Origin: Alloacidobacterium sp035547425
GTDB lineage: Bacteria; Acidobacteriota; Terriglobia; Terriglobales; Acidobacteriaceae
DNA: 64,000 bases
Assembly (NCBI GenBank): GCA_035547425.1
Contig: DASZUU010000002.1
Span: forward strand, 1 to 64,000
Direction: 5' to 3'
The position numbers and the translations under genes were made by a program. The notes under the pieces are model-generated. The model saw only the letters and a program-made list of their open reading frames with translations. It was not told where the DNA came from and ran no database searches. Shown piece by piece: positions 8,684 to 15,658 of this stretch. The stretch's first letter is position 1. Every line of letters begins with the position of its first letter.

Positions 8684-9717
8684 TGATAGATCACCTTGCG
8701 ATCGCCCTTCACCGTCTTGCCGATCACATAAAACTTCTCATTGGCGCGTTCCAGCAGCGACTTCACGCGCTTAAATTTATCCGCCGGAATAACCGCAATC
8801 AAACCAATGCCGAGATTGAACGTCCGCAGCATTTCGTCCTGCGGAACATTGCCCAACTCATGCAGATGCTCAAAAATCGGCAGTACAGGCCAGCTTCCCA
8901 GCTCAACGACAGCAGAAATGTTCTTCGGCAGGATGCGCGGCAGATTTTCCGTAATACCGCCGCCGGTAATATGCGCCATGCCGTTCACGTAATCGCTTGC
9001 CGTGAGCTTTTTAATTACGTTTAGATAGCTGCGATGCGTCTTCATCAGCGCGGCGCCCGCTTTTTCCTTCAGCGCATTCACGTATTGATCGGCTTTATAT
9101 CCAGCCACCTCAAAAAACAGCTTGCGCGCAAGCGAATATCCATTCGTATGCAATCCGGTCGATGGCAAACCGATAAGAACATCGCCGGCCTGAATTTTGG
9201 ATCCGGTAATAATCTTGTCGCGCTCTACCACGCCAACAATAAAGCCGGCCAGGTCATACTCTCCATCGGCATAGAAACCCGGCATCTGGGCGGTTTCGCC
9301 GCCAATCAATGCGCAGCCGTTTGCGCGGCAGGCATCCGCCAGACCGGTCACAATCTTCTCAGTCACTTCGCCGTCAAGGCGGCCCGTCGCCAGATAATCC
9401 AGGAAGAACAGTGGAACCGCGCCCTGAACAGCGATGTCGTTTACGCAGTGATTTACCAAATCAGCGCCCACTGTATGGTGGATGCCGAGCTCAAACGCAA
9501 CTTTTAGTTTCGTTCCCACGCCGTCGGCGCTGGAAACCAGCACGGGCTCTTCATATTTCGCCGTATCCAGCTTAAAGAGGCCGCCAAAACCGCCAATCTC
9601 GCTCAATACACTGCGGTTGAAGGTCTTTTGCGCAAGATACTTGATGCGTTGCTTGGCACGGTCGCCGCTGCTGATATCGACCCCGGCATCGGCATAGGTT
9701 ACCGGAGAGTTCGTCAT
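8680..9717 (-). CDS. purM: Phosphoribosylformylglycinamidine cyclo-ligase (AIR synthetase)
   Basis: A 345-residue ATP-dependent cyclase that makes aminoimidazole ribotide in purine synthesis. It has the PurM N-terminus (VTYADAGVDISSGDRAKQRIK), the signature GGFGGLFKL and VSSADGVGTKLKVA, the metal-binding NHCVNDIAVQGAVPLFFLDY, and GGETAQMPGFY. The glycine-rich C-terminal motif AHITGGGITENLPRILP is also present. The ATG at 9717 gives the same length as the E. coli enzyme; an upstream in-frame TTG at 9738 would add seven residues. It precedes and overlaps purN. Confidence 0.96.
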   Translation of the reverse strand: MTNSPVTYADAGVDISSGDRAKQRIKYLAQKTFNRSVLSEIGGFGGLFKLDTAKYEEPVLVSSADGVGTKLKVAFELGIHHTVGADLVNHCVNDIAVQGAVPLFFLDYLATGRLDGEVTEKIVTGLADACRANGCALIGGETAQMPGFYADGEYDLAGFIVGVVERDKIITGSKIQAGDVLIGLPSTGLHTNGYSLARKLFFEVAGYKADQYVNALKEKAGAALMKTHRSYLNVIKKLTASDYVNGMAHITGGGITENLPRILPKNISAVVELGSWPVLPIFEHLHELGNVPQDEMLRTFNLGIGLIAVIPADKFKRVKSLLERANEKFYVIGKTVKGDRKVIYQ

Positions 9718-9987
9718 GCTGGATTTCTGGTCTGACAAGGCAATTCCGTTTTCGTTGAAATTTAGGAGGTGGAAAGCTCAGTTTAGCATCCAGGCACTTC
9801 CCTGGAATCCTTTTTGGCTCTTATCCCCGAGAGAGGCGCGCCCGCAGGCCCTCCCTTCAACAATGATCAATTTTCCACATATTCATACCTTCTAAAAAAA
9901 ATCAATCTTATCTCGAATTATTTGGCGAACCACTCTCACTTATAGATACGCTAAGTGCAGCGCTTCTGCGCCTTAATGGAGAAACCC

Positions 9988-10188
9988 ATGAAACAGTCGA
10001 TTCTTACCCGTTCTGCAGTCTATGCCTCCCTCCTTGCCATCGCCATTATCGGCACAGCAAATTTTGGCCCTGGCAATGGAATCCCCTGCCCCATCGGACG
10101 TGGCGGAAACGGCATAATCGCTCGCGCAAGTTTTGGACCCGGCAACGGCATTCCCTGCCCCATCGGCCGTGGCGGTACACGTGCTTAG
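9988..10188 (+). CDS. Small secreted peptide with two tandem 17-residue repeats (unrecognised)
   Basis: A 66-residue product that I do not recognise. Residues 1-24 look like a signal peptide (MKQSILTRSA, hydrophobic VYASLLAIAIIG, then TA). The rest is two copies of A(N/S)FGPGNGIPCPIGRGG, at residues 24-40 and 47-63, joined by NGIIAR and ending TRA. Each copy has one cysteine, in CP, and ends in a double glycine. GGAG six bases before the ATG at 9988 supports this start over the GTG at 9955. Seven of the eight nucleotide differences between the repeats are synonymous, so the peptide sequence is under selection. Possible roles include a secreted signalling or antimicrobial peptide, a ribosomally made modified-peptide precursor, or a structural Gly-rich peptide. 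It is followed by an inverted repeat and two membrane-associated genes on the same strand. Confidence 0.75.
   Translation: MKQSILTRSAVYASLLAIAIIGTANFGPGNGIPCPIGRGGNGIIARASFGPGNGIPCPIGRGGTRA
10057..10176 (+). repeat. Two 51-nt coding repeats inside the small peptide gene
   Basis: The units are 10057-10107 and 10126-10176, period 69 nt. They match at 43 of 51 positions. The single amino-acid change is Asn (AAT) to Ser (AGT) at the second codon; the other seven differences fall in third positions and are silent. The duplication is therefore old enough to have drifted while the peptide was conserved. Confidence 0.85.
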
Positions 10189-10197
10189 TCCTATCCC

Positions 10198-10236
10198 ACG
10201 CGCATTTTCATTCCTTGCATGATTGAAAATGCGCGT
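10198..10236 (+). promoter_or_regulatory. Perfect 13-bp inverted repeat between peptide gene and membrane gene
   Basis: ACGCGCATTTTCA (10198-10210) pairs with TGAAAATGCGCGT (10224-10236) around a 13-nt loop. It begins 10 nt after the peptide stop codon and ends 11 nt before the next start. No T-run follows, so a standard intrinsic terminator is unlikely. It could protect the upstream peptide message from 3' decay, attenuate the downstream genes, or bind a protein. Confidence 0.6.
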
Positions 10237-10247
10237 AACATGCCTGT

Positions 10248-11027
10248 ATGAAAGTGTCGCTGTTTGACGACATATTGTGGGCAGCGAGTTTTGCAGGAAA
10301 CCTTACTCTGTTTCTTGTGCTTGTCCTTCGCGGACGATGGCGCCAATATCCCGTTTTCACTGCATGGATGGGCTTTTACGTTGTAGAAAGCATCGCTGCA
10401 TACGCTATCTACAGCTATGCTCCGAAAATCTATGCGACGGCATATTGGAGCATGTTTGCCATCGATTTTCTTCTTCAGATAGCTCTCGTGTTTGAGATTG
10501 CCCGCATCGTGCTCGCGCCTACCGGAACCTGGGTGCGCGATGCTCGTGCCAGGTTTTTTCTTTGGGGATCTGCCGGCACACTGGTTGCAGCAGGCCTGAC
10601 GATCGCCGTTCATCCTCTCGTCCGCCATTCGACAGATACCTGGGGAATACGCGCTTTTCTCTTCACCAGCCTGCTTTTTTGCGAGCTTTTTCTTGCCATG
10701 CGGCTTCTTGCACAAAAACTGGGGCTGGTTCCTCGAAATTATGTCATGGGCCTGGGCACGGGGTTGATGATCTGGGCCCTGGTTTCCGTAGGCGTGGATA
10801 CAGCGCACAGCTACTTCGGCGTCTCGCATCCTACTGATTTCACAATACTTGAATACGTCCGCACCTCTTCCTTTATTTTTGCTGTTTTCTACTGGATCAT
10901 CACCTTCTGGGCCACAGAGCCCGAACGTAAGCCTCTTTCTCCGGAAATGCGGAATTATCTAGTTGCTTTGCACGCAAAGGTTCAATACGATTCTTCGCAG
11001 GTTAGCAGTGTTCAAAATCTACGTTGA
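10248..11027 (+). CDS. Polytopic membrane protein of unknown function
   Basis: A 259-residue protein with about seven predicted membrane helices: residues about 8-27, 35-55, 62-90, 103-125, 135-155, 163-185 and 210-228. Charged stretches lie between them (RGRWRQYP, RDARARFF, EPERKPLSPEMRNY). I recognise no enzyme motif. The C-terminal 35 residues are soluble. It starts at the ATG at 10248, just after the inverted repeat, and is followed by another hypothetical gene after 9 nt, so the two are probably co-transcribed. Its position after the small repeat peptide makes a link to export, sensing or immunity conceivable, but nothing in the sequence proves it. Similar orphan membrane proteins are common in acidobacteria, from memory of the group. 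Confidence 0.75.
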   Translation: MKVSLFDDILWAASFAGNLTLFLVLVLRGRWRQYPVFTAWMGFYVVESIAAYAIYSYAPKIYATAYWSMFAIDFLLQIALVFEIARIVLAPTGTWVRDARARFFLWGSAGTLVAAGLTIAVHPLVRHSTDTWGIRAFLFTSLLFCELFLAMRLLAQKLGLVPRNYVMGLGTGLMIWALVSVGVDTAHSYFGVSHPTDFTILEYVRTSSFIFAVFYWIITFWATEPERKPLSPEMRNYLVALHAKVQYDSSQVSSVQNLR

Positions 11028-11036
11028 GAGCTGGCC

Positions 11037-11561
11037 GTGATTGCGCTTCTTCTTTGTTGTTTGATTTTTCTTGCGGGCGGTCTGATTTATACACAAATCA
11101 GCGCACACCGTCTGCGCTCCATCACCTGGGAAGATCTGGTAGCCCGGATGCAGCCTCTTTCTGCCCGAGGGCTCGAGCTCATTGCCCTCGATAACCTGCA
11201 GCCCAAAGCAAATCAGGCTCAGCTTGAACCGGACCATCTGTGGGGGCTCGTTGGTGGCACCAGCGGGCTGCAAAAGATGCGCAGCAACGCAGATCTCCTC
11301 ATAGCTTTGGCAGCATACGTACAGCGCTGGAATTTTGAAGAAGGCGTTATCGTCACCGAGCGCATGCGTCATGATGCGCTTCAGCTAAAGCGCGCCATTT
11401 TCAAGCTTCGCTTTGAGATGCTCATCCGCCGGCACCAGATACGTACGCCCTTTTATATCCAGCAGGCAGCCTCTGCCTACTACCTGATGACCCGTCGCGT
11501 GCTCGCATTGTACGAAACCAGCCACGCCGGACTTCTTCCCCGTTTAGCCGAAGTACTTTAG
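11037..11561 (+). CDS. Hypothetical membrane-anchored protein
   Basis: A 174-residue protein with a GTG start 9 nt after the preceding stop. One N-terminal membrane helix (IALLLCCLIFLAGGLIYTQI, residues about 2-21) is followed by an all-helical soluble part (LRSITWEDLVARMQPLSARGLELIALDNL, then VTERMRHDALQLKRAIFKLRFEMLIRRHQI). No family is recognised. It would be anchored in the inner membrane. The stop codon TAG at 11559-11561 uses the first base of the terminal inverted repeat of the adjacent mobile-like element; removing the element and one copy of its TTA target would leave a TAA at the same place, so the protein is probably not truncated. Confidence 0.65.
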   Translation: MIALLLCCLIFLAGGLIYTQISAHRLRSITWEDLVARMQPLSARGLELIALDNLQPKANQAQLEPDHLWGLVGGTSGLQKMRSNADLLIALAAYVQRWNFEEGVIVTERMRHDALQLKRAIFKLRFEMLIRRHQIRTPFYIQQAASAYYLMTRRVLALYETSHAGLLPRLAEVL

Positions 11562-11825
11562 GGTGTATCGACATGTAGGAGCGGGCGGCGTTGCTGGAGA
11601 AAACCGGGTCAGACAAGGCGGAGGCTGAAGGCTTTGGTGGTTCCAAAGTCGAGGCCGACAACGCAGTATGACCCGGTTTTCTCCGCAACCCGAAGGGACA
11701 GGGCCCATTTTCCTCATCTCTTTGTCGCTCGTCGCTAAGATACACCCGGTATCTGTCCCTCCTCGCTTCTTGATCTAAGCAAAATGGGCTCTCGTCGCTA
11801 CCCACTCCTATATGTCGATACACCC
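11561..11825. mobile_element. MITE-like element with 21-bp terminal inverted repeats
   Basis: The ends are GGGTGTATCGACATGTAGGAG (11561-11581, one base longer than the 20-base core) and its inverted copy at 11805-11825, matching at 20 of 21 positions. TTA flanks both sides (11558-11560 and 11826-11828), consistent with a 3-bp target duplication. Inside are two more inverted pairs: GGAGAAAACCGGGTCA at 11596-11611 with its perfect complement at 11669-11684, and GCCCATTTT at 11703-11711 with AAAATGGGC at 11771-11779. No transposase-sized gene fits, and open frames inside look incidental. The 265-bp size, terminal repeats and target-like flanks suggest a non-autonomous element moved in trans; a large structured repeat is the alternative. 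Confidence 0.65.
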
Positions 11826-11845
11826 TTAATTCCTCTTATTCCGGC

Positions 11846-11872
11846 GCATCACCCTATACTGTAGGGTGATGC
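11846..11872 (+). promoter_or_regulatory. Perfect palindrome over the hemL promoter and start codon
   Basis: GCATCACCCTA (11846-11856), loop TACTG, TAGGGTGATGC (11862-11872): an 11-bp perfect stem. A -10-like TATACT lies at 11855-11860, and both possible hemL starts (GTG 11866, ATG 11869) lie in the right arm. As DNA it could be an operator overlapping the -10 box. As RNA it could hide the start codon, although a transcript starting near 11866 would lack the left arm. Confidence 0.6.
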
Positions 11873-13155
11873 GACCAGTCCGGCAATCTTCCGATCTCCA
11901 ACTTCGTGCTGAAAAACTTTTCCCCGGTGGAGTAGATTCGCCGGTCCGCGCCTTTCGCGCCGTGGGCGGAAATCCGCCTTTCGTCGTCAGGGGCAAAGGC
12001 GCCTATTTGTGGGACGCGGACGGAAACCGGTATATCGACTATTTCGGCTCCTGGGGGCCGATGATCCTTGGTCACGCCTTTCCGCCGGTGATTGACGCTA
12101 TCCAAAAGGCAGCGGCAAATAGCGCAAGTTTCGGAGCCTCTACCCAGTCGGAAGGCGATCTGGCTGAGCTTGTCACAGATGCCTTCCCATCCATCGAAAA
12201 GCTGCGCTTTGTCAGTTCAGGGACCGAAGCCACCATGTCGGCCATCCGGCTGGCCCGCGCCTTTACCGGGCGCAATTATGTCATCAAGTTCGAGGGCTGT
12301 TATCACGGTCATTCCGATGGCCTGCTGGTAAAAGCCGGATCCGGCGTGGCTACTTTCGGCATTCCGGGCTCTGCCGGTGTGCCAAACGAAGTCGTGCGTT
12401 ATACGCTGGCGCTGCCATTCAACGACATCTCTGCGGTGGAAGCGGCCTTCGCCGAACATCGCGGCGAAATTGCCTGCATCATCCTCGAGCCGGTCGTTGG
12501 CAATATGGGCTGCGTTCCTCCCGCAGATGGTTATTTACAGGCTCTGCGCGAGATCACGCGTCAGGAAAATGCACTGTTGATCTTCGATGAGGTCATGACC
12601 GGTTTCCGTGTTGCCTATGGCGGAGCACAGGACCTGTATGGCATCGAGCCGGATATAACGACTCTAGGCAAAATTATCGGCGGGGGCCTGCCCTGCGGCG
12701 CCTTCGGCGCCCGTGCGGAGATCATGGACCTGCTTGCGCCGCTCGGCCCGGTCTACCAGGCAGGAACTCTCAGCGGCAATCCCCTCGCCATGGCCGCCGG
12801 AATTGCCACTGTCGGCTATCTGAAAGAGCACCGCGGCGAGGTCTATGCAAAGCTCGAAAAATTAAGCGCCACCGTGGCCGATGGCATTGCAAAAGCAGCA
12901 GCGGAATCAGGCGTTCCACTGACCACAAACCGCGTAGGCTCCATGTTTACCTGGTTCTTTACACAGAACAGAGTCACCGATTTTGAGTCGGCCTCTACCT
13001 CTGACGCCGCGGCCTTTGGCCGCTTCCATCGCGCCATGCTCGATCAGGGCATCTGGCTGCCGCCCTCACAGTATGAGGCGGCATTCCTCAGCACCTCCCA
13101 TACCGCCGAGGATATTGCTGTAACCATCGACGCGGCCCGGAAGGCTTTTGCCTAA
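11866..13155 (+). CDS. hemL: Glutamate-1-semialdehyde 2,1-aminomutase
   Basis: A 429-residue PLP enzyme that converts glutamate-1-semialdehyde to 5-aminolevulinate in the C5 route to heme. It begins with the family segment LFPGGVDSPVRAF, has RYIDYFGSWGPMILGHAFPPV, the cofactor site VSSGTEATMSAIRLARAFTGR, and FEGCYHGHSDGLLVKAGSG. The phosphate and ring contacts lie in LLIFDEVMTGFR. The catalytic lysine is in TTLGKIIGGGLP (about Lys269). The end of the active site reads YQAGTLSGNPLAMAAG. The length matches the family. The start is GTG 11866 or the adjacent ATG 11869; no Shine-Dalgarno is visible because the site lies in a palindrome. Confidence 0.97.
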   Translation: MMRPVRQSSDLQLRAEKLFPGGVDSPVRAFRAVGGNPPFVVRGKGAYLWDADGNRYIDYFGSWGPMILGHAFPPVIDAIQKAAANSASFGASTQSEGDLAELVTDAFPSIEKLRFVSSGTEATMSAIRLARAFTGRNYVIKFEGCYHGHSDGLLVKAGSGVATFGIPGSAGVPNEVVRYTLALPFNDISAVEAAFAEHRGEIACIILEPVVGNMGCVPPADGYLQALREITRQENALLIFDEVMTGFRVAYGGAQDLYGIEPDITTLGKIIGGGLPCGAFGARAEIMDLLAPLGPVYQAGTLSGNPLAMAAGIATVGYLKEHRGEVYAKLEKLSATVADGIAKAAAESGVPLTTNRVGSMFTWFFTQNRVTDFESASTSDAAAFGRFHRAMLDQGIWLPPSQYEAAFLSTSHTAEDIAVTIDAARKAFA

Positions 13156-13174
13156 AGCTGATTTCGGCTTTTTT
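13154..13174 (+). terminator. Weak intrinsic terminator after hemL
   Basis: AAAGC (13154-13158) and GCTTT (13167-13171) can pair around an 8-nt loop, followed by further T residues. The stem overlaps the hemL stop codon. It is short, so termination may be partial and the next gene may be read through. Confidence 0.35.
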
Positions 13175-13197
13175 GTTAGTCTTTTTATAGGGACTCG

Positions 13198-13962
13198 ATG
13201 TTTCGAACAAAAAGCAAACCGCGCCAGATAGCCTGTCTTTTCACGGTGCTCCTTGCTTTTTCTACGATAGTGATGGCGCGAGCCCATGCAGAGGATGACG
13301 ACGATGCGGCAGATGCCGGTAATCGCTTGATCGTCATGGCCGATATCAACCATGACGGCGTACCCGATCTCGTAGAAGCCTTGCCGCCGACGAGCGAATC
13401 TGATGGGCGAGGCATACTGCAAGTCACTCTAGGACGTTCCGGCAGCGGATTTCTGCCGCCTGCTTCCATGCCCGTTCTGGACAGTAAGCCACGCGCCATT
13501 GCCGCTGCCGATTTCAATCGTGACGGCATCCCCGACGTAATCGTAGGCGATGACGATGGCCGTTTGATGCTCTTCCTAAGTGATGGAACAGGAACTTTAA
13601 CGCCTGCCGGTGACCTCGCTCACTTCGACTCCGTTGTTTCCGTAGCTGTAGCGGACTTCAACCGTGACGGCATTCCCGATATCGTAGTTTCCGACTGGCG
13701 CGCCAGCGTCGTTACTGTGCTGCTCGGTACAGCAAACAGCTCCTATAAACAGGGTTGGACCTTCCCTATGCGCATGCCGGGAACCTCTCCTCATGTCATG
13801 GCCGCAGATTTTAATGGCGACGGCATTCCCGATCTGGCCGTCATCTATGACAGCGATGATGGCGACACCTACGATGTGAAAACCGGAAATGGCGATGGCG
13901 GCTTCACCGATGCGCCAAAATTGAGCCTCGTTCGCGATCCAAACTCTCACTGCGCAACTTAG
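13198..13962 (+). CDS. Secreted FG-GAP/VCBS-repeat protein
   Basis: A 254-residue exported protein. A signal peptide (residues 1-31, hydrophobic IACLFTVLLAFSTIVM, cleavage near ARAHA) is followed by an acidic EDDDDAADAG segment. Four repeats then share the calcium-binding loop DxNxDGxPD: ADINHDGVPDLVEA, ADFNRDGIPDVIVG, ADFNRDGIPDIVVS and ADFNGDGIPDLAVI. Such repeats build an integrin-like beta-propeller; four are fewer than the seven blades of a full propeller, so this may be a partial propeller or may need to oligomerise. AGGGA sits before the ATG at 13198. Outside the repeats it shows no enzymatic motif. An adhesive or matrix role is suggested by the fold only. Confidence 0.85.
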   Translation: MFRTKSKPRQIACLFTVLLAFSTIVMARAHAEDDDDAADAGNRLIVMADINHDGVPDLVEALPPTSESDGRGILQVTLGRSGSGFLPPASMPVLDSKPRAIAAADFNRDGIPDVIVGDDDGRLMLFLSDGTGTLTPAGDLAHFDSVVSVAVADFNRDGIPDIVVSDWRASVVTVLLGTANSSYKQGWTFPMRMPGTSPHVMAADFNGDGIPDLAVIYDSDDGDTYDVKTGNGDGGFTDAPKLSLVRDPNSHCAT

Positions 13963-13989
13963 AACGCATCGACCTATAGCAGATTGCTG

Positions 13990-14040
13990 CCTGAAAAATT
14001 GTCGTCCTGAGCGAAATCGAAGTACCTGCTTTTCTTTTAG
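13990..14040. repeat. Dispersed intergenic repeat fragment (CCTGAGCGAA family)
   Basis: The stretch TTGTCGTCCTGAGCGAAATCGAAGTACCTGCTTTT resembles other intergenic pieces in this window near 18.84, 49.87, 59.16, 60.42, 61.46 and 62.14 kb. All contain variants of GTCATCCTGA(GCG) next to TTCG-rich segments on one strand or the other. It sits between two + strand genes in a 190-nt gap. Confidence 0.5.
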
Positions 14041-14151
14041 TTCCTCCGACCCTAATCGATCAGATCGCGCCCCTTTATACATTCTTTACAGCTTTTCTAC
14101 GGACTTTTTATTGGCTTCCACGTTCCACTAAGAACATTGGAGTCAAATAGA

Positions 14152-15582
14152 GTGCGTAAGCAATTCCATTCCATCATTCTCGGCCTTAGCTTTTTCTCCA
14201 TAGCCATTCCTCATCCCATCGAGGCTCAATCGGCGGTCAATACCGCTCAAACAGCGCAGAGCAGAAACTTTATACAGCGCCTCGGTGATGCCTATTGGGC
14301 GGATTGGACAGCCAAACCAAATCCCGATGCCCCGCAGCCTGCGCGGCGTGGAAATCCTGCGCCGCTCGATTCACCGCCCTTTCCAAGCAGTGATTTTTCC
14401 GTGGGAGGCACAGCCGTCATCGGCGCTCCCGACACGCAGACATACATCCTCATGCAGGCGCTCAACGAAAATCACAGCCGCATAAAAATCTATGGATGGT
14501 TCAATGGCGGCTTTAACGTCAGCACATCCAATAAAGGCGATGGAGCCAACGCACCCGCCGCTTACTACGTAAACCCGAATCGCATCACACCCGACCAGCA
14601 GATTCTCTACATCGAGCGCCTGCCGGATACCGTGCAGCACGATCACATCGACTGGGGCTTTCGCATCGCCCAGCTCTATGGCCAGGATTACCGCTACACC
14701 ACCGCCAAAGGCATACTCTCGCAGCAGTTGCTGGCGCGTAACCAGGAATACGGCTACGACCCCGTCATGGTCTACGCCGACATCTACATCCCGCACGTCG
14801 CACAGGGCATGAACATCCGCATTGGCCGCTATATTTCTCTGCCCGACATTGAAGCGCAGCTCGCGCCCAACAACTACACCTATTCCCACTCGCTGCTTTA
14901 CACAGTTGACCCATACACGCAAACCGGCATCGTCGGCAGCATCAAGCTGAATGATCACTGGCTGGTACAAGCCGGCATCAGTGCCGGCAACGACGTCGCG
15001 CCCTGGGTGCGCGATGCCAAACCGACTGGCACAGCCTGCGTCGATTACACCTGGAGCAAAGGCGGCAACGCGCTTTACACCTGTGCGAACTCAGTCAACT
15101 CCGGCAAGTATGCCTACAACAATGTGCAGAGCTTCTACGAGACGTGGTACCACGTCTTCAATCCGCACTGGCACACCGCAACCGAGGCCTGGTACATGTA
15201 CGAACGCAACGTTCCCAACATCGCTGGCAACGTAGCCAATCCCGTGCCCACGGAAACCGGAGCCAACGGCGCATTCTGCTCCGCGGGAGAAAAAACCTGC
15301 TTTGCCCCGGAAGTCGCCGTCGTCAATTACCTGGAGCACGAGATCAACACCCACAACTACATCTCAATTCGCAACGAATTTGTCGACGACATCAAAGGCC
15401 AGCGCACCGGCTACGCCACAACATACTCGGAACATCTCATCAGCTACGGCCACTGGATCGGCTCTACCATCCTCTTCCGTCCCGAGCTGCGCCTCGAACA
15501 TTCCTACCAGCTGCGCGCCTATGATCTCGGCACCAAGAGCACGCAGTTCATTGTGGCGGGCGACGTCACATATCACTTCTGA
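14152..15582 (+). CDS. Outer membrane beta-barrel porin, BBP2/OmpL-like family
   Basis: A 476-residue outer membrane protein. It has a signal peptide (MRKQFHSIILGLSFFSIAIPHPIEAQS). The mature part alternates aromatic-rich strands, for example IKIYGWFNGGFNVSTS, HIDWGFRIAQLYGQDYRYTT and VMVYADIYIPHVAQGMNIRIGRY, the pattern of putative beta-barrel porin-2 proteins. It ends in FIVAGDVTYHF; the terminal phenylalanine is the usual signal for outer membrane insertion. The start is GTG at 14152, after GGAG at 14138-14141; a TTG at 14137 would put the Shine-Dalgarno inside the coding sequence. A role as a diffusion channel is likely; the solute is unknown. Confidence 0.85.
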   Translation: MRKQFHSIILGLSFFSIAIPHPIEAQSAVNTAQTAQSRNFIQRLGDAYWADWTAKPNPDAPQPARRGNPAPLDSPPFPSSDFSVGGTAVIGAPDTQTYILMQALNENHSRIKIYGWFNGGFNVSTSNKGDGANAPAAYYVNPNRITPDQQILYIERLPDTVQHDHIDWGFRIAQLYGQDYRYTTAKGILSQQLLARNQEYGYDPVMVYADIYIPHVAQGMNIRIGRYISLPDIEAQLAPNNYTYSHSLLYTVDPYTQTGIVGSIKLNDHWLVQAGISAGNDVAPWVRDAKPTGTACVDYTWSKGGNALYTCANSVNSGKYAYNNVQSFYETWYHVFNPHWHTATEAWYMYERNVPNIAGNVANPVPTETGANGAFCSAGEKTCFAPEVAVVNYLEHEINTHNYISIRNEFVDDIKGQRTGYATTYSEHLISYGHWIGSTILFRPELRLEHSYQLRAYDLGTKSTQFIVAGDVTYHF

Positions 15583-15607
15583 AAAACTCAACTCTGCCGC
15601 TACGCAA

Positions 15608-15640
15608 AAAGCGCCATCTTCTAAAAGAAGATGGCGCTTT
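15608..15640. terminator. Bidirectional terminator between convergent genes
   Basis: AAAGCGCCATCTTC (15608-15621) and GAAGATGGCGCTTT (15627-15640) form a perfect 14-bp stem with a 5-nt loop. On the minus strand it is followed by TTTTTG. It sits between the convergent porin and GDSL-hydrolase genes and probably serves both. Confidence 0.85.
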
Positions 15641-15658
15641 CCATAATCGGCCAAAAAT

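Noticed and set aside
9764..9787. Strong AGGAGGT sequence on the + strand upstream of the peptide gene
   Set aside because: It is followed only by a four-codon frame (GTG GAA AGC TCA then GTT TAG); no gene uses it.
11422..11823. Open frame on the minus strand over the MITE-like element
   Set aside because: It spans the inverted repeat and the end of another gene, with no domain pattern; the repeat structure explains it.
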